Positions 44,292 through 52,571 of a stretch of 64,000 nt of DNA are shown one piece after another. The stretch spans positions 37,176 to 101,175 of the forward strand of contig JAMCPL010000027.1 in assembly GCA_023379675.1 (NCBI GenBank). The letters are read 5' to 3'. How positions within the stretch are numbered: the stretch's first letter is position 1; each line of letters opens with the position of its first letter. The notes below the pieces were generated by a model, which was given only the letters and a program-made list of their open reading frames with translations, was not told the DNA's origin and ran no database searches. The translations under genes were made by a program, and so were the position numbers. Source of the DNA: Actinomycetota bacterium (lineage in GTDB: Bacteria; Actinomycetota; Acidimicrobiia; Acidimicrobiales; JAMCPL01).

Positions 44292-46220
44292 GTGGAGGCG
44301 CTCCGGACACGCCTCTGGGTGCCTGTGCTGGTGGCTGCAATGCTGGTGATCAGCGGATGCAGCGTGCCCGGGCAGCACCATGCAAGGCAAAGCACTGCTT
44401 CATCCGTGCCCGTCAAGCTGGTGAAAGAAAGAAGTGCGCAGGTAAATATCGTAGTTGGGCAGGTGCCTATGACATTAGACAGTCACCTGCAGTCCGGTCA
44501 TAGTGAAGCGATGGGGATGGTGGACTCGCTGATATGGCCGTCACCTTTCGTCGTAATGCCAGGCAGCATTCCACAGCTGGATACCCTGGTTACAACTAGC
44601 GCTGTGATAGTCCACTTGAATCCGGAGACGGTTGTCTACACGATCAATCCGGCAGCAACTTGGTCTGACGGTGTGCCAATTACAGCAATGGACTTTATAC
44701 GGCTGTGGAAAACCGTTATGGCCAGTGATACGTCCAGGCCGGATACTGGATACAGGGACATAGCTTCCATTGCGAGTACATCTGGAGGCAAAACAGTAAC
44801 AGTGGCGTTCTCGAAGCCTTATGGCGAATGGAACAGCCTGTTCAACAATCTCATCCCTGCCGGCCTGTATGTTTCCTCCGCACCTCTCTCCTCCTCCAGC
44901 TCCTCCTCCAGCGCGCCATTATCCGGTCCCACCTCCGCCACCTCTAGGCTTTCCACTGGCGCAACCGGGACCGCAAGGGCGCCGGCCACAGCAGTGCCTG
45001 CCACGCCCGGCACGCCCGCGGTCTGGAGGTTGCCAGCTCTCGGTAATACAACGGTTGCCAGTGCCGCCCGCCCACTTGTTTCGGGTGGCCCTTTCCAGGT
45101 GGTAGGTTTCACGCCTGGCCGGGAAATAATACTGGATCGCAATCCCCACTGGTGGGGTCCAGTCCCCGTCGTATCGCACGTTACCATCCGGAGCGCCGGT
45201 AGCGGATCGAGCGTGGCAGGTACTCTAGGTTCTTCGTCCTACGACCTAGCATACCTGGATCATTTTGGGCAGCCTTCGCTCGCGCAGGCGACGATGCAGG
45301 CAGATGCAACGAGCTTTGTAAAGGATAGTACTACAGAGATGCAGATCCTCTTCAACCTTGCATCGGGATCACTGACCGGATCGTTACCCTTCAGAACAGG
45401 ACTTGCAAGTCTGATCAATCGTCCAGCCATAGTATCGCAAGTTGTCGATCCCGTATTGCCTGGAAGCAAGCCTGCCAGCAATTTTCTATATGCCAGTAGC
45501 CGGCCAGGGTATGTTGCGGATGGTGCAGGATACAACCACCCTCACCCTCGCCGTGCTGCCGGCATCTTCCAGGCGTTGGGTATGCGCCAGATTGCGGGGC
45601 AGGGACCGGATACAGGTTACTGGGTACTGGATGGCGTACCCGTGGTGCTGAACATCGTGTGGGATGTAAATGACCCGTGGGCTGAACAGTCAGGCCCGCT
45701 CATAGCATCGGAGCTGTTTGCTGCCGGCTTTACGGTGAGGACCATGCCGGTATCGGGAACCAGGCTGCTTAGAAATGTATTACCATCCGGTGGATACAAC
45801 ATTGCCCTCATGCCTGTAAAGACCAGCCCATTCCCATCACGGATGGAGGGGTCCTACATACCCTTACCTGCCTATTCCGCACCGAGCGGCAGTGTTTCGG
45901 TGCCTGCGCCGCCACGGAGATACCCGGAGTACGGCGATGGGCTGCGTCAAGACCTGAATAGCTTTTACGATCCTGCGGTGGGTATTCTTTTCTCGCGGGC
46001 GGAGAGGCATATGAATCCCATGAGGTCAGCACCGGTATACCGGCAGATCGACGAGTTGCTGTGGCACGATATGCCTTCGTTGCCGCTATTTACGATTCCA
46101 GTACTTACAGTATACAGGAATTGGATCGCAGGGATTGGAAGTGACGTAAGCGGATCGGGGCCGTTCTACGATATCTCCGAATGGCAGCTGTTTGCAGCTG
46201 TGCCGGACCACCGGTCGTAA
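44292..46220 (+). CDS. Extracellular solute-binding protein, family 5 (peptide/nickel type), lipoprotein
   Basis: The GTG start with AGGA at 9 bp gives a lipoprotein signal peptide with lipobox VISGC; a longer frame from 44103 would bury it. The binding domain shows VVYTINPAATWSDGVPITAMDFIRLWKTV, REIILDRNPHWWGPVP and the lobe II sequence MQILFNLASGSLTGSLPFRTGLASLINRP typical of OppA/DppA-type proteins. Near residue 195 is an insertion of eight serines followed by Thr/Pro/Ala-rich sequence (to about residue 245). No permease or ATPase genes lie next to it, so it is an orphan whose partners are elsewhere. Confidence 0.85.
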   Translation: MEALRTRLWVPVLVAAMLVISGCSVPGQHHARQSTASSVPVKLVKERSAQVNIVVGQVPMTLDSHLQSGHSEAMGMVDSLIWPSPFVVMPGSIPQLDTLVTTSAVIVHLNPETVVYTINPAATWSDGVPITAMDFIRLWKTVMASDTSRPDTGYRDIASIASTSGGKTVTVAFSKPYGEWNSLFNNLIPAGLYVSSAPLSSSSSSSSAPLSGPTSATSRLSTGATGTARAPATAVPATPGTPAVWRLPALGNTTVASAARPLVSGGPFQVVGFTPGREIILDRNPHWWGPVPVVSHVTIRSAGSGSSVAGTLGSSSYDLAYLDHFGQPSLAQATMQADATSFVKDSTTEMQILFNLASGSLTGSLPFRTGLASLINRPAIVSQVVDPVLPGSKPASNFLYASSRPGYVADGAGYNHPHPRRAAGIFQALGMRQIAGQGPDTGYWVLDGVPVVLNIVWDVNDPWAEQSGPLIASELFAAGFTVRTMPVSGTRLLRNVLPSGGYNIALMPVKTSPFPSRMEGSYIPLPAYSAPSGSVSVPAPPRRYPEYGDGLRQDLNSFYDPAVGILFSRAERHMNPMRSAPVYRQIDELLWHDMPSLPLFTIPVLTVYRNWIAGIGSDVSGSGPFYDISEWQLFAAVPDHRS

Positions 46221-46385
46221 TCCTGGGACGTTGGCACCAAGCCAGGTGCCCATGAGGCCCGAGGACAGCCAAAACGTCGGCCGCAACCAGGGAGGATGCC
46301 CGTAGACGGTGATTGTGATATGATGCTGCAGGAGGCCGAAACGTCAACCGGCTCGGCCTGTAATATACCACAATGATATTTGCCG

Positions 46386-46469
46386 GTCGGAGTGGCGGAA
46401 TAGGCAGACGCGCCAGCTTGAGGGGCTGGTGCCCGCAAGGGCGTGGGGGTTCAAGTCCCCCCTCCGACA
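46386..46469 (+). tRNA. tRNA-Leu(GAG)
   Basis: Class II tRNA: acceptor GTCGGAG/CTCCGAC, anticodon stem CCAGC/GCTGG with loop TTGAGGG (anticodon GAG at 46420-46422), long variable arm TGCCCGCAAGGGCGT, T arm GGGGG-TTCAAGT-CCCCC, discriminator A. Confidence 0.95.
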
Positions 46470-46551
46470 CCGTTGCAGCACATCAGGGTCGATTATCACA
46501 TCACCATCCCATCGGAAAATTCCCCTGCATCTGTTTCCGGCTGTCAAGCTG

Positions 46552-49500
46552 TCACCTTACTGTAACTGGCGGACTCGCAATCACATAGTTCCCAGTAGGA
46601 AAGTAAAACGTAAGGTAAACCTGGTGCACGCTCCCCGGCGCGAAACTAGGGGTAATCGCCAGCCATCCGCTGTCCGAAGAAGATCCATAGCACGGCCCGG
46701 GGCTGGTGGATGGAGCATCCCAGCTCTGGCACCAGCCCGAGGACCACGGCGGAAAGTTGAACGACCATCTAACGGCGTTAGGCGTGGACGGGCTGTTGGG
46801 CCCAGGATACACCTTCTCACCAGCCGCACCTCCCCATCCGATGGCAAACGGCGACATACTCAAATTTACCCCTACCGGAGGACTCTGGACTACCGCTCGC
46901 GTACCATTTGGCCAGTAGAAAGTAAGAAATACATATTGAGAATACCCCGGCGCGAAACCAGGGGTAATCGCCAGCCATCCGCCAGAATCTCCATAGCATG
47001 GTCCGGGGCTGGTGGATGGAGCATCCCAGCTCTGGCACCAGCCCGAGGACCCTGACGGAAAGTTGAACGACCATGTAACGGCATTAGGCGTGGACGGGCT
47101 GTTGGGCCCAGGATACACCACCTGCCCAGCTGCACCTCCCCAACTGACGGGCACCCAGGGGGTGGTGATCGTGACCGGAGGACTCTGGACAATCGCTCGC
47201 GTACCGTTTGGCCAGTAAACGGTAACATACACTTCATGCTGACCGACACTCATCCCATTTGTGGACAGCCACCCAGCCTGATATTCGCCTGAGCTACCGC
47301 CATAGCACGGCCCTGGGCTGGTGGATGGAGCATCCCAGCTCTGGCACCAGCCATTGGATCCGGGTGGGATCCAGAAATACCATGTTACATTGGGACCGGG
47401 AACGTTGGTCTGCCCTGCCGCACCTCCCCAGTGGACATCGACCCAGGGTCCACCGTATCCGGGCGATATTGTGACCGGACCGCTCTCAGCAACACCCCTC
47501 GTACCGTTTGGCCAGTATACAGTGACAAATACATGATGAACGCCAGGACTCAATCCGTTGGTGGCCAGCCATCCCCCCTGCCAGGAATTAGCCGGAGCAT
47601 TAATTGCATAGCACGGCCCCGGGCTGGTGGATGGCGCATCCCAGCTCTGGCACCAGCCATTGGATCCGGGTGGAAGGTAGAATTGCCATTGTACCTTGTT
47701 GTTTGGGGACGGATTGGTGATCTGGCCAGAGGCACTAGGCCATAATGTCTCCCAGTGAACGTTGATCCAGGGTCCACTATACCCCGGAGTAATTGTAACC
47801 GCAGGACTCTTTGCTATAACGCTGGTACCATCTGGCCAGTAGAAGGTCAAGAACGCAGTGTGCAGACCTGGAGCCATCCCGTTGGTGGACAGCCAGCCTG
47901 ATCCGTCCGTACTGGAATAGCACGGCCCTGGGCTGGTGGATGGAGCATCCCAGCTCTGGCACCAGCCATTGGATCCGGGTGGAGAATTGAATGACCATGT
48001 TATGAGCGGACCGTTGGGACCAGCGGGACCAGGGGGACCGGCAGTAACGGCCTGCCCTGCCGCACCTCCCCAGTTTACCGGCACCCAATCCACTCCCCAG
48101 GCTCCAGTTCCAGATGGTATGGTAACCGGAGGGCTTTCAACTACTGCCCGTTGCCCGTTGGGACCGTAAAAGGTGAGGTATACTTCATGTATTCCCGCGC
48201 TCAATCCATCCGTGGACAGCCAACCTGCACCGTCCATACTGGGATAGCACGGCCCCGGGCTGGTGGATGGCGCATCCCAGCTCTGGCACCATCCAGTAAG
48301 TCCGAGCGGAGCCACGAAGGACCATGTAACGAGCGGACCGGAGCTTGTCAACTGCCCTACGGCAGCGCCCCCCCAGGTTACTGTTGGAACGGCCATGGCA
48401 GGCTGCGCCATGGAGTATTGAGTCTGAACCTCCGTACTGGACATCTGGTAAGGAAACACCGCAACCTGTCCTATCTTGCCAATGAAGGGCATAAGCGACC
48501 CGCATCCATAGGTATGTGGCCAACACTTCCCGGGTAGCTCGCCAATGCGCCAATACCCACTGTAGCCTGCCTGCCCCTGCGTAGTGCTATTCGAAGCAAC
48601 CAGAGCACCATCAAGGTAAAGCTGCATACCGGATGGGCCCAGCGACGCAACGGCAAAATGCCACTGGAGATCGGTGACTGGTGCGGGCGATGACAGCTCG
48701 ACATAATTATTGATAGCCAGATTCCACACTCCAAAGTGCAGATGCCCGCCCGGACCCACCCACAGCATCTTGCCATTTTCACTCGTCAGGCCAACTGGAC
48801 CATTGCCAAAGCCCATGATGCCACCCGGCATATTCGTCTTGAACCAGGCCTCAATCGTGACAGTACTGGGGTTGGTCTCTTGAGCGCTGGTGGCAACACC
48901 CCAAGAAGAGTTCCATGGAGCCCAGGACGGTAGTGCGCTGAAATCAAGGGATGTCTCGGTCGGATTGCACCCCACCGGAGAATACCCACTACTCGACAAT
49001 CCCCCCTGACCGTAGCCGTAATTAGCCCAGTTGTTGTTCCCCCAAGGGGTATCCGGCGGTACTGGACCATAGCTTGTACTGGCAGAGTTGAAGAAAACAG
49101 GACCGCCTCCATTCCCGCTATTAGGCAGGTCGTTGTTTTGATCGTCCAGCCTCCAGTAGAAACTTGGAGACAAGATATTGGACACGTAATTGGAGTAGCA
49201 GTAGTCGGAAGCAGCCAGTGTGGTGCTTGCCTGCCCCATCCGCGCAGAACTGGGAATCCCGCTTGAAGGCGTGCTCGCCACGGCATACTCCTTTTGCAGG
49301 TCAGCTTGCGACAGCGCACTGGAAAACAGCGCTACCTGCCCTACGTCACCCTGAAGGTAGTCACCATTGTAAGCAGGGTCATAGCCTATCGCCACAGGGT
49401 ATGGAGATGCAGCCATTGCTCCACCATTCCAGTTTTGCGATGCAACAAGTTGCCCGTCGATATAGGAATTGATGCTGCTTCCACTGTAGACACCTGCATA

Positions 49501-51240
49501 GAAATACCACTGTTTGAGCAATAGCGGATTCGACAGGCTCCAGACCGCTTTGCCCGTGGCACTCCCGTTTCCAACGTCGAAGAAGCCACCCCGCCCACCG
49601 TTGTTGACCACGAGCTGGAATCCCGTGGAACTGACATCGGTATGGGCATTAGCGACTATCCTGGCGTTTCCGCAACATGGATTGGATGTATTGGCAGGCC
49701 ACGAATTGACCTTGAACCATGCCTCCACCGTAAGCTGATTCGGAGTAAATGTCTTGAGAGATGTAGTTACCTCACCGTTGCCGTTCAGCTGCATGGCAGT
49801 CTCCGCAGGGTTGCACAGTGCAGGTCCAGGGCTCACGCCTTCAGTAACGCTGCCATTCAACATGCCGTTGTAATTATTCCCCGAATAGTCTGTTGCCGTA
49901 GGCGTAGTGCCGGTCAGGGGCCAGTACGCCGTCGGACCGTAGCCGGAGACCACCTGCTCGTAGCAGTCCAGTGCAATACCTTTCAGGCTCACCTGTACAT
50001 CCTGATTGTTGGTGGCGTCACTGCTTATGCCAAGGGTGCCATAGTAGGTGTAGACACTTGTATTGTTCGGCTGGAAATCCACCGAGATCGTACAGGTCTG
50101 GCCGGGATTGATGGTCACCGGCCCTCCCGAACCCACGCAGGAGCTGCCACTCGTAACCGCAAATGTCGACCCGTTGGGACCGCTGGTGGTGGCACTGGCT
50201 ATGGTGAGTGGCCAGGTGCCTATATCTGTCACCGTTACGCTCTTCGATGCACCAGGCGACGTAAACGAGCTGTCGGTGAGGGTAAGGGAGGTGGGAGTGA
50301 CCGAGATCTCCGGATGCACGTTGCGTGCAGCGCTCAGGGCACCACATCCTCCGAAGCCGCCCGCCTCGGCGCCCGTACCGACACCTGAAGTGTAGAGAGG
50401 GACCACGCTTGTCTGGTTGGTGCAGACGACCACGTTCCTTGCGGCGCCGGTCGGGCTGACCGCTTCATAGATGGCAGGATTTGTGCTGTTCGGCGAGGCG
50501 GCATTCACATTTATGAAAAAGGCACATCCGTTGCTGTCGTACTGTGACACGAAGGTCTCGTAGCCAGCTACGCTGTTGCCGGTCAGGTATACGGGCTTTC
50601 CGGAGGATCCCGATCCCCCGTAGACGGCCACGTAACCGTAACTGGGACTGTAGTAACTGGACGGTGTGTCTATGAGAGCGCTTGCACTTACCGAGTAGTG
50701 ATGATTGTGCAGCATGTAGCCGACATCCACCACCACATTTACCATTGCCGCCGGATAGGGGCTGATCGACGGGCTCGCACACGACGACGATGGCGAGTTG
50801 GAGGCATATGAAGGAGAAGACGCCCAGTTCAGCTGATAGGAGATGGTGTAAGTGGCGGCGCCTACCCGCTCCGAGGCAGGAAGCTCGCCCTGGGCCTGCT
50901 GGAACGTTCCGCAGGAAGTGAGAGCACCGCCGAAGGGGTTGTTGCCGGTGCCGGTATAGGGATTGCAGATTGCAGGCATAGGAGGGTAGAAGGCGCTCAA
51001 TGCTGTACGCAGCTTGGAGACCTGCCCGGACGCTATCGAGATCGCCGTGGTCCTGATGCTCGAACTCTGTGCTAGGTTGATCCCTGACACCAGGAAAAGC
51101 GCCGCCGGCACGAGCACCAGCATCAGAAGCACCAGCGATATGAGCACCTCTACGAGCGTCATACCGTTCTCGGCACCCCTGGTCCTCCTGCGGGTATGCT
51201 TTGCGTACCTACCCGTATGTCGCATACTGTGTGCCGACAT
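46552..51240 (-). CDS. Giant prepilin-like adhesin with two LamG domains and six C-terminal repeats
   Basis: A 1562-residue protein that begins as a type IV prepilin: a basic leader, a cleavage site after Gly26 (G-MTLVE, Glu at +5) and a hydrophobic helix (VLISLVLLMLVLVPAALFL). The exported part has a pilin-like head, a choice-of-anchor/ASPM-like domain near 315-425 (VTVTDIGTWPLTIASA), LamG/concanavalin-like domain 1 near 433-660 (YGPTAYWPLTG) and domain 2 near 690-960 (SPSFYWRLDD). The last 580 residues hold six repeats of about 90-100 residues, each with the invariant WCQSWDAPSTSPGPCY and usually WGGAAGQ. It is probably a surface adhesin assembled by a type IV pilus or pseudopilus machine. 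Confidence 0.8.
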   Translation of the reverse strand: MSAHSMRHTGRYAKHTRRRTRGAENGMTLVEVLISLVLLMLVLVPAALFLVSGINLAQSSSIRTTAISIASGQVSKLRTALSAFYPPMPAICNPYTGTGNNPFGGALTSCGTFQQAQGELPASERVGAATYTISYQLNWASSPSYASNSPSSSCASPSISPYPAAMVNVVVDVGYMLHNHHYSVSASALIDTPSSYYSPSYGYVAVYGGSGSSGKPVYLTGNSVAGYETFVSQYDSNGCAFFINVNAASPNSTNPAIYEAVSPTGAARNVVVCTNQTSVVPLYTSGVGTGAEAGGFGGCGALSAARNVHPEISVTPTSLTLTDSSFTSPGASKSVTVTDIGTWPLTIASATTSGPNGSTFAVTSGSSCVGSGGPVTINPGQTCTISVDFQPNNTSVYTYYGTLGISSDATNNQDVQVSLKGIALDCYEQVVSGYGPTAYWPLTGTTPTATDYSGNNYNGMLNGSVTEGVSPGPALCNPAETAMQLNGNGEVTTSLKTFTPNQLTVEAWFKVNSWPANTSNPCCGNARIVANAHTDVSSTGFQLVVNNGGRGGFFDVGNGSATGKAVWSLSNPLLLKQWYFYAGVYSGSSINSYIDGQLVASQNWNGGAMAASPYPVAIGYDPAYNGDYLQGDVGQVALFSSALSQADLQKEYAVASTPSSGIPSSARMGQASTTLAASDYCYSNYVSNILSPSFYWRLDDQNNDLPNSGNGGGPVFFNSASTSYGPVPPDTPWGNNNWANYGYGQGGLSSSGYSPVGCNPTETSLDFSALPSWAPWNSSWGVATSAQETNPSTVTIEAWFKTNMPGGIMGFGNGPVGLTSENGKMLWVGPGGHLHFGVWNLAINNYVELSSPAPVTDLQWHFAVASLGPSGMQLYLDGALVASNSTTQGQAGYSGYWRIGELPGKCWPHTYGCGSLMPFIGKIGQVAVFPYQMSSTEVQTQYSMAQPAMAVPTVTWGGAAVGQLTSSGPLVTWSFVAPLGLTGWCQSWDAPSTSPGPCYPSMDGAGWLSTDGLSAGIHEVYLTFYGPNGQRAVVESPPVTIPSGTGAWGVDWVPVNWGGAAGQAVTAGPPGPAGPNGPLITWSFNSPPGSNGWCQSWDAPSTSPGPCYSSTDGSGWLSTNGMAPGLHTAFLTFYWPDGTSVIAKSPAVTITPGYSGPWINVHWETLWPSASGQITNPSPNNKVQWQFYLPPGSNGWCQSWDAPSTSPGPCYAINAPANSWQGGWLATNGLSPGVHHVFVTVYWPNGTRGVAESGPVTISPGYGGPWVDVHWGGAAGQTNVPGPNVTWYFWIPPGSNGWCQSWDAPSTSPGPCYGGSSGEYQAGWLSTNGMSVGQHEVYVTVYWPNGTRAIVQSPPVTITTPWVPVSWGGAAGQVVYPGPNSPSTPNAVTWSFNFPSGSSGWCQSWDAPSTSPGPCYGDSGGWLAITPGFAPGYSQYVFLTFYWPNGTRAVVQSPPVGVNLSMSPFAIGWGGAAGEKVYPGPNSPSTPNAVRWSFNFPPWSSGWCQSWDAPSTSPGPCYGSSSDSGWLAITPSFAPGSVHQVYLTFYFPTGNYVIASPPVTVR
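46670..48310 (-). repeat. Six coding repeats with invariant WCQSWDAPSTSPGPCY core
   Basis: Six modules of about 260-300 bp encode the C-terminal region of the giant prepilin-like protein. The core of about 45 bp is nearly invariant at DNA level while the flanks vary, which suggests gene conversion or strong selection on the Cys-flanked loop. Confidence 0.85.
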
Positions 51241-51349
51241 GCTACCGGCACCTCCTAAGAGACCGGCAGACCTGTTCCCGCTCCATGATAATCATAGCCC
51301 TCTCTTCCACAAGTCGTATTATAAGCCATGCCGGACCCGAATTGTTAGC

Positions 51350-51454
51350 GTAATTTCACCTGTTACCGGCAGGTGATTCCGTGGTTACGAACAATGACCA
51401 TCTGGTTCTGTTGTTTGCGCAGGGTAATTTCACCTGTTGTCGACGGGTGATTCC
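51350..51454. repeat. 31-bp hairpin-forming direct repeat, period 74 bp, in the 51.3-kb intergenic region
   Basis: Copies at 51350-51380 and 51424-51454 share GTAATTTCACCTGTT and GGTGATTCC; changes fall in the loop and one stem base. Copy 1 forms TCACCTG/CAGGTGA, and copy 2 keeps the stem by a G-U pair. It lies between the divergent adhesin and lipoprotein genes. Confidence 0.85.
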
Positions 51455-51540
51455 ACCTGTGAGCACATACCGTGCTCCGTACGTATCCGATGCGCATTTC
51501 TCCTCTAGCATTGCGGATCGGCACTATTTATACTACCTGG

Positions 51541-51719
51541 TGTGAAGAGAATGCAGCCTGATCGCAATTGTGTCCGCGCATGCAAGTCCGATCCGCCAAA
51601 GGTCGGCAGGTGATGAAGAGAACACGCGCCTTGACCGCAATTGCACCCTCGATCCACTGGAAGCCATCCACGGGAGTTTCCGGATGAAGAGAACACGCGC
51701 CTTGACCGCAATTGTACCC
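51541..51719. repeat. 37-bp direct repeat, period 71 bp, duplicating the 5' end of the lipoprotein gene
   Basis: The first codons of the lipoprotein gene (51683-51719) occur once more at 51612-51648 with a single mismatch. A degraded third copy at about 51541-51570 (GAAGAGAA...CGCAATTG) is again 71 bp further upstream. The 34-39 bp between copies are unrelated. Confidence 0.88.
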
Positions 51720-52571
51720 CTGTCGCTCATGCTCGGGCTGGCAGCCAGCGCGTGCAGCGGGAGTGCTCAAAGTGCTTCTGCGGGTGCTTCTGCTATCGAT
51801 CCAGCAACTCTTGTCCAGGCAACCAGTAACGCCGGGAGCGTACTGGCCAAAATGTCGGTGGAAATAGCGCCATCAGCCAATCGGGTCAAAGTGGTAGGGC
51901 AGGCAACGGGCGGTTTCAACTTCAAATCTGGAGCCGGCAGCTTGAGCATGACAGGATTCGGCCTGCACTCGGGGAACGCCATACCCATATTGTTCACCCC
52001 GAACATATTGTACATGCGGGTACCCCCTAGCTACCGTATCAGTTATCCGGGAACGATGCCGTGGCTGGTACTGTGGTACAGCGATTTAAATGCAATCGTT
52101 ACCGCCCAAGATGGGTTCGTCATCACCGCTGAGATGGTCAATCCGGACTTCCTCCTCCAAGAGCTGGCCACCGGGGGACAGGATATGCACCGGTCACAAC
52201 AGGCAGGCGTTGCCGTATCGTACAGTGGATTCATTGATCTCAATGCAGTCGCCAACGCCGAGAGTAGCCTGATTTCCAACATAATCGACCAGGAGATACG
52301 CTATATCGGTACAAATCGCATACCGATCACCGTATGGGTCGACCACGGCAGGATCGTCAAGCTCGTGGCGGTGATAGTTCCTCCATCCTCTGCAAATGGC
52401 GCCTCTCATCTGGCACAGGGGACCACCGTTACGATGACACTGTGGGGATATGGGAAGCAGGTCCTGGTAAACCCTCCTCCCCTGAAGGATACGAGTAATC
52501 TCGACACCGTACTCGAGAATATCTCCGGCGGAGAGATGGGAGAACCTCCGGGTGAACCTCCAGGACAGTAG
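51684..52571 (+). CDS. LolA/LppX-like lipoprotein
   Basis: ATG 51684 has GGGAG at 7 bp and starts a lipoprotein signal peptide (MKRTRALTAIVPLSLMLGLA, lipobox ASAC). The mature domain, about 270 residues, is beta-rich, with VKVVGQATGGFNFKSGAGSL and a long amphipathic region in the pattern of LolA/LppX-like lipid-binding folds; this is a weak fold guess. The tail is Pro/Gly/Glu rich. It overlaps the next gene by 20 bp, so the lipoprotein and the NapH-like protein are probably coupled. Its 5' end is present again upstream as a 71-bp-spaced repeat. Confidence 0.75.
   Translation: MKRTRALTAIVPLSLMLGLAASACSGSAQSASAGASAIDPATLVQATSNAGSVLAKMSVEIAPSANRVKVVGQATGGFNFKSGAGSLSMTGFGLHSGNAIPILFTPNILYMRVPPSYRISYPGTMPWLVLWYSDLNAIVTAQDGFVITAEMVNPDFLLQELATGGQDMHRSQQAGVAVSYSGFIDLNAVANAESSLISNIIDQEIRYIGTNRIPITVWVDHGRIVKLVAVIVPPSSANGASHLAQGTTVTMTLWGYGKQVLVNPPPLKDTSNLDTVLENISGGEMGEPPGEPPGQ

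Noticed and set aside
51570..51683. Longer N terminus for the 51.7-kb lipoprotein
   Set aside because: The extra frame reads the upstream repeat copy out of its original frame and would bury the signal peptide.
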